Shown: positions 6,188-15,131 of the stretch, piece by piece | Numbering within the stretch: the stretch's first letter is position 1 | Layout of the letters: each line of letters starts with the position of its first letter | Assembly (NCBI RefSeq): GCF_000058485.1 | Contig: NC_008278.1 | Span: forward strand, 4,768,962 to 4,832,961 | Origin: Frankia alni ACN14a | GTDB lineage: Bacteria; Actinomycetota; Actinomycetes; Frankiales; Frankiaceae | Reading direction: 5' to 3' | Length of the DNA stretch: 64,000 nucleotides | Program-made: the position numbers and the translations under genes | Notes under the pieces: model-generated | The model's input: only the letters and a program-made list of their open reading frames with translations | Told to the model about the DNA's origin: nothing | Databases searched by the model: none

Positions 6188-9037
6188 TCAGGTCACCTCT
6201 CCCACATCGTCGCCGTCGTTGGACACCTGACCGTCCGCCAGCCCGCGACCGAAGTTGCTCTGGAAGGACGACATCATGCTGCGGATCTCTTCCGGGCTGC
6301 GCTGCGCGGCGAGCTTGCCCGGCTGGTCGTCCGGGCCGTCTCGGCGCAGCTGGGGTGCGAGGCTGGCCCGCCGGGTGCGCCGCGGCAGACCGACCTCGGT
6401 GTGCTCCTCCGGCGCCGGGCCGCCACGCTCCGCCCCGTCCGCCCCACCGAAACCACCGGGACCACCGGGACCACCGATGTGGCCGAAGTCGCCGGCTCGG
6501 GTGGGGGGCGCCGGGCGATGAAGCGGGACTATCGACTGGCCCGCGCCGGGGGTGTCGCCGCGACGGGGCCCGGTCGGGCGGCTCAACGGCGAGGTGAACG
6601 GGTCGTTGCGGGCCAGGGGGCCGCCGGACAGGTCGCGCGCCGCGGGGGGCTGCGCGAACAGGGACGGGGGGCGGCGCCCGGCGTCGTCCGCCGGCGGCTC
6701 CGGCGGCCCGAACCGGTCGGTCTCGGCCGGCGGGTACGGCTCCGGGGCGCCCCGGCTGCCGCGGGAGCGGCGGGTCGGCAGGTCGGGCAGGTCGCCGTCG
6801 CCCTGACCGGGCTCGCCGCCCGGGGTGGGCTTGGGACGCGGGCCGGTCGGCCGCGGCGGGCCGTCCGGACGGCGGCCGTTCGAACGGTGCCGGGGACGGT
6901 CCGCGACGAACCAGCTCGACCGGACCGTCGCGAAGACCGGCAGGTCGTCGATCAACGTCTCGTCCGGGCCCCCCGGCGCCTCGTCCGGCCGCTGCGCAGC
7001 GGGGGCGGCGGTCAGATTGCCGTCCGCGTCGACGAACGGTCCCCCGAACCCGTCCTCGTCGACCGTCGGGCCGTCGAGCGCGGGCACGGCGGCGACGGGC
7101 AGCGCCCGCACGGTCGCGGTGCCCTCCGACCGCGTGTCGCCGTCGCCCTCGGGCTGGCGCAGCAGGGTGGCCGGCACCAGGACGATGGCCATCGTTCCGC
7201 CGTAGGGCGAGGGACGGAGCTCCACCGAGATGGCGTGCCGCTCGGCGAGCCGGCCGACGACGAACAGGCCGAGCCGCTCGCTGGTCGACAGGTCGAAGGG
7301 CGGCGGGTTGGCCAGCCGGTCGTTGAGGGAGTGGAACTCCTCCGGGCTCATCCCCAGGCCGCGGTCCTCGACCTCGATGACGAAGCCGTTGGACACCTCG
7401 TGCCCGTTGACCTGGACCGGGGTGTGCGGCGGGGAGAAGGAGGTGGCGTTCTCGATGAGCTCGGCGAGCATGTGGATGACGTCACCGACGGCGTGCCCGC
7501 TGATGGCCCCGCCGTCGATGGGCATCACCTTCACCCGGGTGTAGTCCTCGACCTCGGCGACGGCGCCGCGCACCACGTCCTTGACGGCGACCGGTCGGCG
7601 CCAGCCTCGCGCGGGCTTGGAGCCCGACAGCACGATGAGGTCCTCGGCGTGGCGCCGCATGCGGGTGGCCAGGTGGTCGAGACGGAACAGCTCCTCGAGC
7701 TCGTCCGGGTCGGTCTCCTTGCGCTCCAGCGCGTCGATCACCTTGAGCTGGCGGTGGATGAGGGCCTGGCTGCGGCGGGCCAGGTTGAGGAAGGTGTCGC
7801 CGATGCTCTTGCGCATCGCGGCCTGCTCGACCGCGGTGCGCACCGCGACGGAGTGCACGGTGGAGAATGCCTCGGCGAGCTGACCGATCTCGTCCGTACT
7901 CTGCACTTCGACCGGGAATAGCTCGGCGGACATGTCGACCTGTTCGCCGCGGTGCAGCCTCTCGACGACCCCTGGCAGCCGCTCGTTGGCGACTTCGAGG
8001 GCACCGCGTCGCAACGTCCGCAGATGCCGGATCATCGGGCTTGCGACCAGCAGCGAAATCACGACCGACACGACCAGGACCAACGCGACCCCGAAACTGC
8101 TGAACAGGGCGTCACGAGTGGCTGAACTGGCGATGTCCTGGCTGGTGGAGCCCAGGTCGGTCGCGATCCTCCGCTCGACCTGCCGCATCGCCGCGATCTT
8201 CTGGTCGACGGTGTCCAGCCAGTTCTGCTGCGTAATCGTCAGCGGCTGACCATTCTGAACGGCGTTGACCGTGTCGTCGCGCATTGCGGTGGCGGCGGAG
8301 ATGGTCCGGCCGACCGTGACGTTGTAAAACGCCTGCTCATCCGCGGTGGCGGTGGCCCGGAACTGCTGCAGCCAGGCGTCCTCGGCGCCGGCCGAGCTCT
8401 CGATCTGGCGCAGGGTCGCGGAATCCGTCTGGCCGAGAATGATCACACGGGCGATCGAGCCGCGCTGCTGGGCCGCCTCCTCCTTCGCCCGGGAGATACC
8501 GACGAGCGTGGTGGCGCCGTTGACCAGCGACGCGTTATCGCTGCCCGCGGTGACGCTGGCGTTGAGCGAAAGGAGGTCGCGCACCAGGTCGTTGTAGAAA
8601 GTGTTGTTCTGGTCGACCTGGGCCTGCCGGGCGTCGATCGCCTTGCGCTGCGCGGGCAGCCGGTCCAGGCGCGTGGAGATCGACGCCAGCGTGGCCGCCA
8701 GGGTGTCCCGGGCGCCCGAGGGCAGCCCGGCCTCCCCGGCGTTGTAGGTCCCGAGCGCCTGGTCCACCGGACCCCGGGCGGCGACGGCGGCCTGTCCCGG
8801 GCCGGCGGCCATGTAGTTGGAACCCACATAGGCGTTCGTCGCGTACCGCTCGGCCTGCAGCGCGGCGACCAGGTCGTTGCCCTTGATCGAGAAGGCGGCC
8901 AGCGCCTTGATGCGGTTCGCGGCCCGTACGTTGTCGACGTTCCCCCGCACCTGTATCGCGCTCAGTACCGCCAACGCGGCCAGGGGGACGACGAGAATCA
9001 CCACGAGCTTCGAGCGGATGGGCCAATTCTGGAGCAT
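6188..9037 (-). CDS. Conservon sensor histidine kinase (NIT-HAMP-HATPase)
   Basis: 949-residue membrane sensor kinase heading the conservon (CvnA-like). Transmembrane segments lie at about 11-30 and 310-335 and enclose a large extracellular NIT-type sensing region. A HAMP linker follows (about 336-400), then a helical region with RRSQALIHRQLKVIDALERKE that resembles dimerisation segments, and a HATPase domain with the N box ELIENATSFSPP and G1 box DRGLGMS. The last 250 residues are Pro/Gly/Arg-rich and probably disordered. NIT domains are named for nitrate/nitrite sensing, but the ligand here is unknown. No response regulator gene is adjacent, as is usual for conservons. Confidence 0.92.
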   Translation of the reverse strand: MLQNWPIRSKLVVILVVPLAALAVLSAIQVRGNVDNVRAANRIKALAAFSIKGNDLVAALQAERYATNAYVGSNYMAAGPGQAAVAARGPVDQALGTYNAGEAGLPSGARDTLAATLASISTRLDRLPAQRKAIDARQAQVDQNNTFYNDLVRDLLSLNASVTAGSDNASLVNGATTLVGISRAKEEAAQQRGSIARVIILGQTDSATLRQIESSAGAEDAWLQQFRATATADEQAFYNVTVGRTISAATAMRDDTVNAVQNGQPLTITQQNWLDTVDQKIAAMRQVERRIATDLGSTSQDIASSATRDALFSSFGVALVLVVSVVISLLVASPMIRHLRTLRRGALEVANERLPGVVERLHRGEQVDMSAELFPVEVQSTDEIGQLAEAFSTVHSVAVRTAVEQAAMRKSIGDTFLNLARRSQALIHRQLKVIDALERKETDPDELEELFRLDHLATRMRRHAEDLIVLSGSKPARGWRRPVAVKDVVRGAVAEVEDYTRVKVMPIDGGAISGHAVGDVIHMLAELIENATSFSPPHTPVQVNGHEVSNGFVIEVEDRGLGMSPEEFHSLNDRLANPPPFDLSTSERLGLFVVGRLAERHAISVELRPSPYGGTMAIVLVPATLLRQPEGDGDTRSEGTATVRALPVAAVPALDGPTVDEDGFGGPFVDADGNLTAAPAAQRPDEAPGGPDETLIDDLPVFATVRSSWFVADRPRHRSNGRRPDGPPRPTGPRPKPTPGGEPGQGDGDLPDLPTRRSRGSRGAPEPYPPAETDRFGPPEPPADDAGRRPPSLFAQPPAARDLSGGPLARNDPFTSPLSRPTGPRRGDTPGAGQSIVPLHRPAPPTRAGDFGHIGGPGGPGGFGGADGAERGGPAPEEHTEVGLPRRTRRASLAPQLRRDGPDDQPGKLAAQRSPEEIRSMMSSFQSNFGRGLADGQVSNDGDDVGEVT

Positions 9038-9753
9038 CCGGTCCTCTCGTCCGGCACCCGGGAGTTGGGCGCCTCATGTGCGGGGTGAGTGTTCGAGTTC
9101 AACGGGTCTTGTCCCCGAAGGACCACGCGCGACAACACCCGGACCGGGGTATTGGAGGCGTGGCCCGAACATCGGGGGAATGTTCCTGGGGCGCCGACGA
9201 CTCTAGCGGGTGAATGAAGGGGCTGCGTTAGGGGCGGGCGTCTATAACGGAAGAGCATGGCGGCGTTGCACCGCGTGACGGGCATTCGTTCTGACCCGCT
9301 ATGAGCGATAGGACAGCTACGCATAATGAAAGTCGACGTAGCCCGGACCAAGCGACGTCCATGCACCGGAACTAGCACTGATCGGCAGTATCTGGCAGGA
9401 GCCGGCACTAGGAGTCCGCCCGGTGGTGTCGAGCCGATGACCGAACTCCCGACGGCGGCAACACAATCACAGAAGTGTTGCCGGAAACACATCCGCACAT
9501 CCCGGGACGCCCTGCCGGGACCGGGTCGTCGGAGTGGTCGTCGGCCGGGTCGCAATACGCGCTCTCACCGGCTTGGGTTGGAGCCCGCCCCCGGGACTCC
9601 CCCGCGCCCACCATCACCCGGCGATGTCCAGCTGCACAGCACCCGCCGCACGCCTCGACCTACCCCGGCTACCGAGGTTTCAATCCAGCGTTTGCCGCCG
9701 ATCCCCAGGCGGTCATCTGTTCGGCCCACCAGCCCGCCCAGCAGGGCTGTCGG
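9038..9753. other. Intergenic region upstream of the conservon
   Basis: 716 bp between the conservon kinase and the thioesterase gene, both on the minus strand. I see no gene in it. A less GC-rich stretch at about 9290-9345, containing cataatg, is a possible promoter zone, but I could not assign it to a start with confidence. Confidence 0.5.
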
Positions 9754-10761
9754 TCAGCGGGCGGTCGAGGCGGGCGACAGGTGATCGCCCCGGCTGACCG
9801 GGGACGGCGGACGCACCCGGTGGACCAGCGTCGTCTGACTCACGGTGGCGACCAGCGCCCCCGCGCGGTCGTACATCCGCCCGCGCACCTGCGCGACGTT
9901 GCGGACGATGGCCTCGACCCGCACGTCCAGCAGCACCCACTCGCCGACCGGCGGCGAGACGATCCGCAGGCTGTTGTCGAGGCTCGTGCCGGCGGCCATG
10001 TCCCCCGTGGCCTCGATGAGTCCGACCGGGGCGAAGTCGCCGAGCAGGGCGAGCACCGCCGCATCCAGGGGCAACCGAGGTCGCAGGCGCAGCCACAGCG
10101 CGCTGCTGCCGCCGCCCGGCCGGCCGTCGAGGTCGGTCCGGGCCGGGCGCGCCCACCGCTGCTCGACCAGGGAGATCACGCCGTCGCGGGGGAACTCCAG
10201 CCAGGTCGGGTACTCCCGCGGGGGGCAGCCGTCGGGGTCCGGCGCCCAGTCACCGGCCGGGCCGAACCTGCTGACGACGCCGCTCACCCGGCTGAACGTG
10301 CCCCCCGCGAGGAACACCAGGCGTCCGGCCGCCGTGGCACGCACGACGGCCTGCGACAGACCGCCGGTGCCCGGGTCGACGCTCAGCTCCACCTCTTCCC
10401 CTGCGCGCACCGGAGAGAGGAACTGGGTGTGCGCCCACACGCAGTCCCGGCCGCCGCAGGCCTGGACGAAGGCGATCGCGGCGGCGAGGCCGCAGCCACC
10501 CCACAGGGTGCCCCGCGTGTTGAGAAGGTGCGTGTCGGCCACGAAGCTGCCGCGGAGCTCTCCCGGGTCGACCGTCAGCCCGAGCAACTCGGCGAGGGAG
10601 GTGGCCTCGCGGCGGAGCTCACCCTGGGACCGTTCGGCCCGCCGCGGACCACCGCCCTGACCGCCCTGCCCGAGCTGGCCGCCCTGACCACCCTGGCCGA
10701 GCTGGGTCGGCAGGTCGGCCGCAGGTCTAGGCGGGATGCCGGGTTCGCACGGATCTGTCAC
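9754..10761 (-). CDS. Acyl-CoA thioesterase-like protein (double hotdog)
   Basis: 335-residue protein resembling the thioesterase superfamily with two hotdog domains. The first shows LLNTRGTLWGGCGLAAAIAFVQACGGRDCVWAHTQFLSPVRAGEEVELSV, the second GLIEATGDMAAGTSLDNSLRIV. The D-N-S triad of TesB-like enzymes is plausible in the second domain. It would hydrolyse acyl-CoA, substrate unknown. Residues 21-37 form a QGGQLGQGGQGG low-complexity stretch. The ATG at 10761 is the first after a gap; a start after the Gln/Gly stretch cannot be excluded. It diverges from the enoyl-CoA hydratase gene, suggesting a shared fatty-acyl context. Confidence 0.75.
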   Translation of the reverse strand: MTDPCEPGIPPRPAADLPTQLGQGGQGGQLGQGGQGGGPRRAERSQGELRREATSLAELLGLTVDPGELRGSFVADTHLLNTRGTLWGGCGLAAAIAFVQACGGRDCVWAHTQFLSPVRAGEEVELSVDPGTGGLSQAVVRATAAGRLVFLAGGTFSRVSGVVSRFGPAGDWAPDPDGCPPREYPTWLEFPRDGVISLVEQRWARPARTDLDGRPGGGSSALWLRLRPRLPLDAAVLALLGDFAPVGLIEATGDMAAGTSLDNSLRIVSPPVGEWVLLDVRVEAIVRNVAQVRGRMYDRAGALVATVSQTTLVHRVRPPSPVSRGDHLSPASTAR

Positions 10762-10880
10762 ATTCTCATCCTGGCAGGCCCGGTCGGGCCACGCGTCAGG
10801 GTCGCCCGACGGGACCGCCGGGGTCCGCTTTCGCGCGGACCCCGCACGGTGACACAGTGCGAGTCAGCCGGCGGCACCGC

Positions 10881-10960
10881 CCGTTCGCAACACCGCCCGT
10901 TCGCAACACCGCCCGTTCGCAACACCGCCCGTTCGCAACACCGCCCGTTCGCGGCACCAC
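10881..10960. repeat. 16-bp tandem repeat between divergent genes
   Basis: Four perfect copies of ccgttcgcaacaccgc (10881-10944) followed by one diverged copy to 10960. It lies in the divergent promoter region of the thioesterase and hydratase genes, ending about 24 bp before the hydratase GTG. The period is not a multiple of three, which argues against coding. Confidence 0.95.
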
Positions 10961-10983
10961 CCCGTCGGCATCAGGAGGCCAGA

Positions 10984-11754
10984 GTGAGCAGCCAGATCGA
11001 GACCGAGGTCGCCGACGGCGTGCTCACGGTGCGCATCGCCCGCCCGGACAAGCGCAACGCCCTCACCCAGGCCATGTACGCGGCGCTCGCCGAGGCGTTT
11101 GCGGCGGCCGAGGCCGACACCGGGGTGCGGATCGTCCGGATCCGTGGCAGCGGCGGCTCCTTCACCGCCGGCAACGACCTCGCCGACTTCCTGGCCACGG
11201 CCGACCTGGCCCCGGACGGTCCGACGATGACCTTCATCCGGACGGTCGCCCGCGGGACGAAGCTGCTCGTCGCCGAGGTCGACGGGCCGGCGGTGGGCAT
11301 CGGCACGACCCTGTTGCTGCACTGCGATCTGGTGTACGCCACCGAACGCAGCACCCTCGGCATTCCGTTCGTCAACCTCGGTGTTGTGCCCGAGTTCGGT
11401 TCGTCGCTGCTGCTGCCCCGCCGGGTCGGGCCCGCGGCGGCGGCGAAGCTTGCGTACTTCGGCGAGCCGTTCGGTGCCGCGCAGGCCGCGGAGCTGGGGA
11501 TCGTCACCGAGGTGCTGCCCGATGCCGACGCGCTGCGCGTCCGGGTGGACGACCGGGTCGCGGCGCTGCTCGCCCAGCCACCGCAGGCTCTGGCCGCCAC
11601 CCGTGCCCTGCTCCACGACGGCGGGACGCCGGCGGTGCTCGAACGCATCGACGTCGAGGGCGTGCTCTTCGCGGAGCGGCTGGCCTCGGCGGAGGCGAAG
11701 GCGGCGATGACCGCGCGGCTACCCGGCCGCGCGGCGCCCCCACGGTCGGACTGA
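10984..11754 (+). CDS. Enoyl-CoA hydratase/isomerase family protein
   Basis: 256-residue crotonase-fold protein. RPDKRNALTQAMYAAL at the N-terminus and the oxyanion-hole segment GGSFTAGNDLADF near residue 57 are typical. PFVNLGVVPEFGSSLLLPRRVG is the second conserved block, with a Glu in the position used by hydratases. It probably hydrates or isomerises an enoyl-CoA in fatty-acid or branched-chain degradation. The start is GTG at 10984, preceded by AGGAGG; the very long open frame upstream is only the tandem repeat and antisense of the thioesterase gene. An inverted repeat follows the stop. Confidence 0.9.
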   Translation: MSSQIETEVADGVLTVRIARPDKRNALTQAMYAALAEAFAAAEADTGVRIVRIRGSGGSFTAGNDLADFLATADLAPDGPTMTFIRTVARGTKLLVAEVDGPAVGIGTTLLLHCDLVYATERSTLGIPFVNLGVVPEFGSSLLLPRRVGPAAAAKLAYFGEPFGAAQAAELGIVTEVLPDADALRVRVDDRVAALLAQPPQALAATRALLHDGGTPAVLERIDVEGVLFAERLASAEAKAAMTARLPGRAAPPRSD

Positions 11755-11786
11755 GTCCCCCGCGCGGACACCCACCGGCCCGGAGC

Positions 11787-11840
11787 GGTCACGATCCCCG
11801 GTTCACCCGGGCGTGGCCGGGCATACCGGGGATCGTGACC
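11787..11840. repeat. Perfect 15-bp inverted repeat
   Basis: Arms ggtcacgatccccgg (11787-11801) and its exact complement (11826-11840), separated by 24 bp. It may terminate the hydratase transcript, or be a dispersed palindromic element. The right arm covers the GTG that I use as the start of the next small gene. Confidence 0.9.
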
Positions 11841-12146
11841 AGTTCCCTGCCGCGCCAGCGCGACCAAGGGGACGTCCTGCCACGTCGGCGCTGGTGGCAT
11901 CGGCTCTCCCCCGGTCCGGGGGGTGCACCGCCGGCCCGCAGCGCACTCGGGCTGCGGCTGGCGCTCGCCGTGTTCGGTCTGGTCTTCTGCGGCGTCACCG
12001 CGGGTCTGTTCGCCTCGCGCGACCAGCCCGCCGCCGCGGGGGTGCTCGCGTTGCTGGCGCTGGTGGCCGTCGTCGACCTGGCCGTCATCCGGCGCCGGTG
12101 GCGCCAGCGTTCCCATCCCCGCCGACCGCCGCCTCCGCGGCCGTGA
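11835..12146 (+). CDS. Small two-helix membrane protein
   Basis: 103-residue protein with two hydrophobic segments, ALGLRLALAVFGLVFCGVTAGL (about 37-58) and AAAGVLALLALVAVVDLAVI (about 65-84), flanked by Arg-rich ends. It resembles small actinobacterial membrane proteins of unknown function. The GTG start is provisional because it lies inside the right arm of a 15-bp inverted repeat and has only a weak GGGG site upstream. No other start fits before the first helix in this frame. It stands alone. Confidence 0.55.
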   Translation: MTSSLPRQRDQGDVLPRRRWWHRLSPGPGGAPPARSALGLRLALAVFGLVFCGVTAGLFASRDQPAAAGVLALLALVAVVDLAVIRRRWRQRSHPRRPPPPRP

Positions 12147-12205
12147 CCGCCGAGCGCGCGACATCCTGGCTCCGGCCGATGTCCCAGGGCCACGCGTGCC
12201 CCGAG

Positions 12206-12350
12206 ACCGCCCGGCATCCCGAGACCGCCCGGTGTGCCGAGGCCGCCCGGTGTGCCGAGGCCGCCCGGTGTGCCGAGGCCGCCCGGTGTGCCGAGGCCGC
12301 CCCGTGTGCCGAGGCCGCCCGGTGTCCCAAGGCCGTCTGGTGTCCCACTC
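12206..12350. repeat. 18-bp tandem repeat array
   Basis: About eight units of an 18-bp repeat with core gccgaggccgcccggtgt, most exact between 12235 and 12320 and diverging at both ends. It lies between the small membrane protein and the DUF445 gene. It is readable in frame as a Pro/Arg/Gly-rich peptide, but no start site or homology supports coding. Confidence 0.9.
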
Positions 12351-12438
12351 CGGCCGCATAAGGTGTCCGAGGATCGACTGATCGGATCCGGTGGGCCCGG
12401 GTGGGCGTCGAGGTGGCACGGGAGAGGGACGGCGGCCC

Positions 12439-13740
12439 ATGAGCGAGCCGGCGGGCGGCGGACGGCCGATGCCGCCCGGGCTGCCCCGGGGCACGGCGGA
12501 CGAACCGGGGCTGCGCCAGGCGCTGCGCCGCATGCGAGTGATCGCCACCGGGCTGCTCGCCGCCGTCGTCACCATCTACCTGCTCGCGCAGGGCTGGCAC
12601 AGCCACGGCGGCCCCGGCTGGGTGGCGTACGTGGCCGCCGCCGCGGAGGCCGGCGTCGTCGGCGCGCTGGCCGACTGGTTCGCGGTGACGGCCCTGTTCC
12701 GCCACCCCCTCGGCCTGCCGATCCCCCACACGGCGATCATCCCGGAGCGCAAGGACGCCCTCGGCCGTGGCCTGGAGAACTTCGTCAGCACGCACTTCCT
12801 CGCCGAGGAGGTGATCCGGGAGAAGGTCGACGGCATCGGCGTCTCGGTGCGCGTCGGGTCGTGGCTGCGCCAACCGCACCACGCCGAGCGGGTGACGACC
12901 GAGATCGCCGGGCGGCTCACCTCGGCCATCTCCGGGATGAGCGACGACCTGGTCCGCGAGGTCGTGGAGAAGGCCGTGCTGCCCCGGGTGGTCGAGCGGC
13001 CCTGGGCGGGGGTGCTGGGCGCGGCGTTGCAGCGGGTGCTCGACGACCGGCTGCATGTCCGGCTCGTCGACGTGATCGTCACCGAGGTCCAGGAGTGGCT
13101 GACCCGCAACCCGGAGGTCTTCACCCGGCTCGTGGTCGACCAGGCGCCGAGCTGGACGCCGCAGTGGCTGGACGAGGCCGTCGCGATCAAGGCCTACGAC
13201 AAGGCCCTGGAGGCGATCGCCGAGCTGCGCGCCGACCCGGAGCATCGGGTGCGCCAGGCGCTGGACCGGTTCCTCGGCGACTTCGCCGGCCGCCTGCGCG
13301 CGGATCCGAGCCTCGGCGAGCAGGTCGAGCAGATCAAGCACCGGCTGCTGGGGCACGCGGAGGTCGGCCGGGCCGTCGCCGCGATCTGGGCGACGACGCG
13401 GACGATCCTGCTCGATCTCACCACCGATCCGACCAGCACCGCCCGGGTACGGGGCACCGACGAGCTGGCCGCGTTCGGGGCGCGGCTGGCCACCGACCCG
13501 GAGCTCGGCCGCACCGTCGACCGGGCCGCGTCCGACCTGGCCGCCCGGGCGGTCCAGCGCTACCAGGGGGACATCGCCGCGATCATCGGGGACACGGTCG
13601 CGAGCTGGGAGCCCGAGGAGACCTCGCGGCGCATCGAGCTGCACGTCGGCCGGGACCTGCAGTTCATCCGCATCAACGGCACGGTCGTCGGCGCCCTCGT
13701 CGGGTTGGTCATCCACGCTCTCACCGAGCTGGTCTTCTGA
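12439..13740 (+). CDS. DUF445 membrane-associated protein
   Basis: 433-residue DUF445 (YjiN-type) protein. A transmembrane segment, VIATGLLAAVVTIYLLAQGW, is at about 35-54. The family block AAAEAGVVGALADWFAVTALFRHPLGLPIPHTAIIPERKD follows, with NFVSTHFLAEE after it. The middle is charged and helical, and a second hydrophobic segment, VVGALVGLVIHALTELVF, forms the very C-terminus, so the charged part is held between two anchors. The function of the family is unknown. The ATG at 12439 has GGAGAGGG upstream; an extension to 12391 is possible. Confidence 0.9.
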   Translation: MSEPAGGGRPMPPGLPRGTADEPGLRQALRRMRVIATGLLAAVVTIYLLAQGWHSHGGPGWVAYVAAAAEAGVVGALADWFAVTALFRHPLGLPIPHTAIIPERKDALGRGLENFVSTHFLAEEVIREKVDGIGVSVRVGSWLRQPHHAERVTTEIAGRLTSAISGMSDDLVREVVEKAVLPRVVERPWAGVLGAALQRVLDDRLHVRLVDVIVTEVQEWLTRNPEVFTRLVVDQAPSWTPQWLDEAVAIKAYDKALEAIAELRADPEHRVRQALDRFLGDFAGRLRADPSLGEQVEQIKHRLLGHAEVGRAVAAIWATTRTILLDLTTDPTSTARVRGTDELAAFGARLATDPELGRTVDRAASDLAARAVQRYQGDIAAIIGDTVASWEPEETSRRIELHVGRDLQFIRINGTVVGALVGLVIHALTELVF

Positions 13741-15113
13741 CCACGGACCGCCCGCTCTCGATCACCCGGCGCGCAGCAGCTGCAGGAGGCCCACCGCGGC
13801 TCGCCCGCCCGCAACCGTCGGGCGTGCAGAGGGGCGCGCCGCCGAACGAACGCACCCACACGAACGCAGCCGCACGAACCGCAACGAACGCAGCCGCACC
13901 CGCAGCCGCACCCGCACCCGCGGCCGCGGCCGAACGAGCCGCAGCGGACCGCCGTCCGCACCTCACCCCTGCACGTGCACCCGGACCGCCCTCGGGACCG
14001 GGCGGCGCGGGGGACCACCGGATCGGGCGACGCGGGCTGGCCGACCCTGCCCACCCGGGCCGTCCGGCCCGTCACACCACCCTGCCCGACCGGGTCATCG
14101 CGCCCTGGCGTCGATCAGGCGGGCAGACCCCAGGCCGACAGGAGCAGCCCGTCCGGAGCAGCCGACCGGAGGGACTGCGCCGACCGGGCCACCCGAAATG
14201 GCGGCCTTCCCGGTGATCCGGAGGACAGACGACGTGGTCCCACCGCTTCATCCGCTCCTTCAGACGGCGCCACGCCCGCCGATCCCTGCCGGACCGAGCG
14301 GCGCGGCGGACCCGAACGGCGCGCAGGACAGGGCCCGCCCGTTCGGACCCCCATGGCGCCGCCGGCGGCATCCTCACCCGAAGGTCCCGTCCACCCCGTG
14401 CCGGTCGCCACGTCCGCGATGGTCCTCTGGCACCTCCGACCGCCGCGGCGCCGCGGCGGGTTCGCATCGGCCGTGACCGCGGTCATCCCGGCGTCACCGA
14501 CGGTTTCGGCCTGCTCGGCGCGCCTGCGGCCGGGCCCTTCGCCGGTCGGCGCAGGCCGACGGTCCCGATGGTGACCCTCGTCGCGTCCCCGGCCACCACG
14601 CCCCCTCACCTCCGGTGACAGCCCGGCGATTGTTGCTGCGACGCAGGCGCCGGACGCACGCGTCATCGGCCGATGCCGCCCACGCCGTGGCGTTCTCCCT
14701 GGTCACCGGCGCAGCCCGGAGCAACCCGGCACGCTGCGCAACCGCCGCCGCCGGGGGGCGGCGCCGACCCGCCGGCCCGACCGGGACGAGGCGGACGACC
14801 GTGCGGACGCGCACCGGCTCGCCGTCGTTGCGTGACCGCCCGAACCGGCACAGAGGGGTATGCAACGGCTCGTTGCGTGCCGCGGCCCTATCCCGAAGCA
14901 CGGATCGTCGATGTACCGTGAAGGAGACGACGGCCCGAGCGGCTGTCCGCGCCCGGCTGAATGGTCGGGTGTGCGAGGTCGGTGCGAGCGCCATAGCGGG
15001 AATCACCCGCCGTTGGGTCTGGTCGCGGAGCCGGCCGTACCCCGGCCGCCGGACGATGCAACGGGCTGGTGTGGACCTCCTCACCCGTCCAATTGATCTC
15101 ATGGTGGCCCTGA
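13741..15113. other. 1.37 kb without a supported gene
   Basis: Open frames exist on both strands, as expected at this GC content, but none has a ribosome-binding site plus recognisable fold. From 13845 to 13945 there is a degenerate 12- to 18-bp repeat built on cgaacgcagccgcac. The region could hold a decayed gene or an untranslated leader for the helicase gene. Confidence 0.5.
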
Positions 15114-15131
15114 CCTGATCGGCGGATCCCT

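Noticed and set aside
9475-11754. An apparent 759-residue protein ending in enoyl-CoA hydratase
   Set aside because: The upstream part is antisense to the thioesterase gene and contains the 16-bp repeat array. AGGAGG before GTG 10984 fixes the start.
12206-12350. Repeats considered as a CRISPR array
   Set aside because: No spacers; units are directly joined and of 18 bp.
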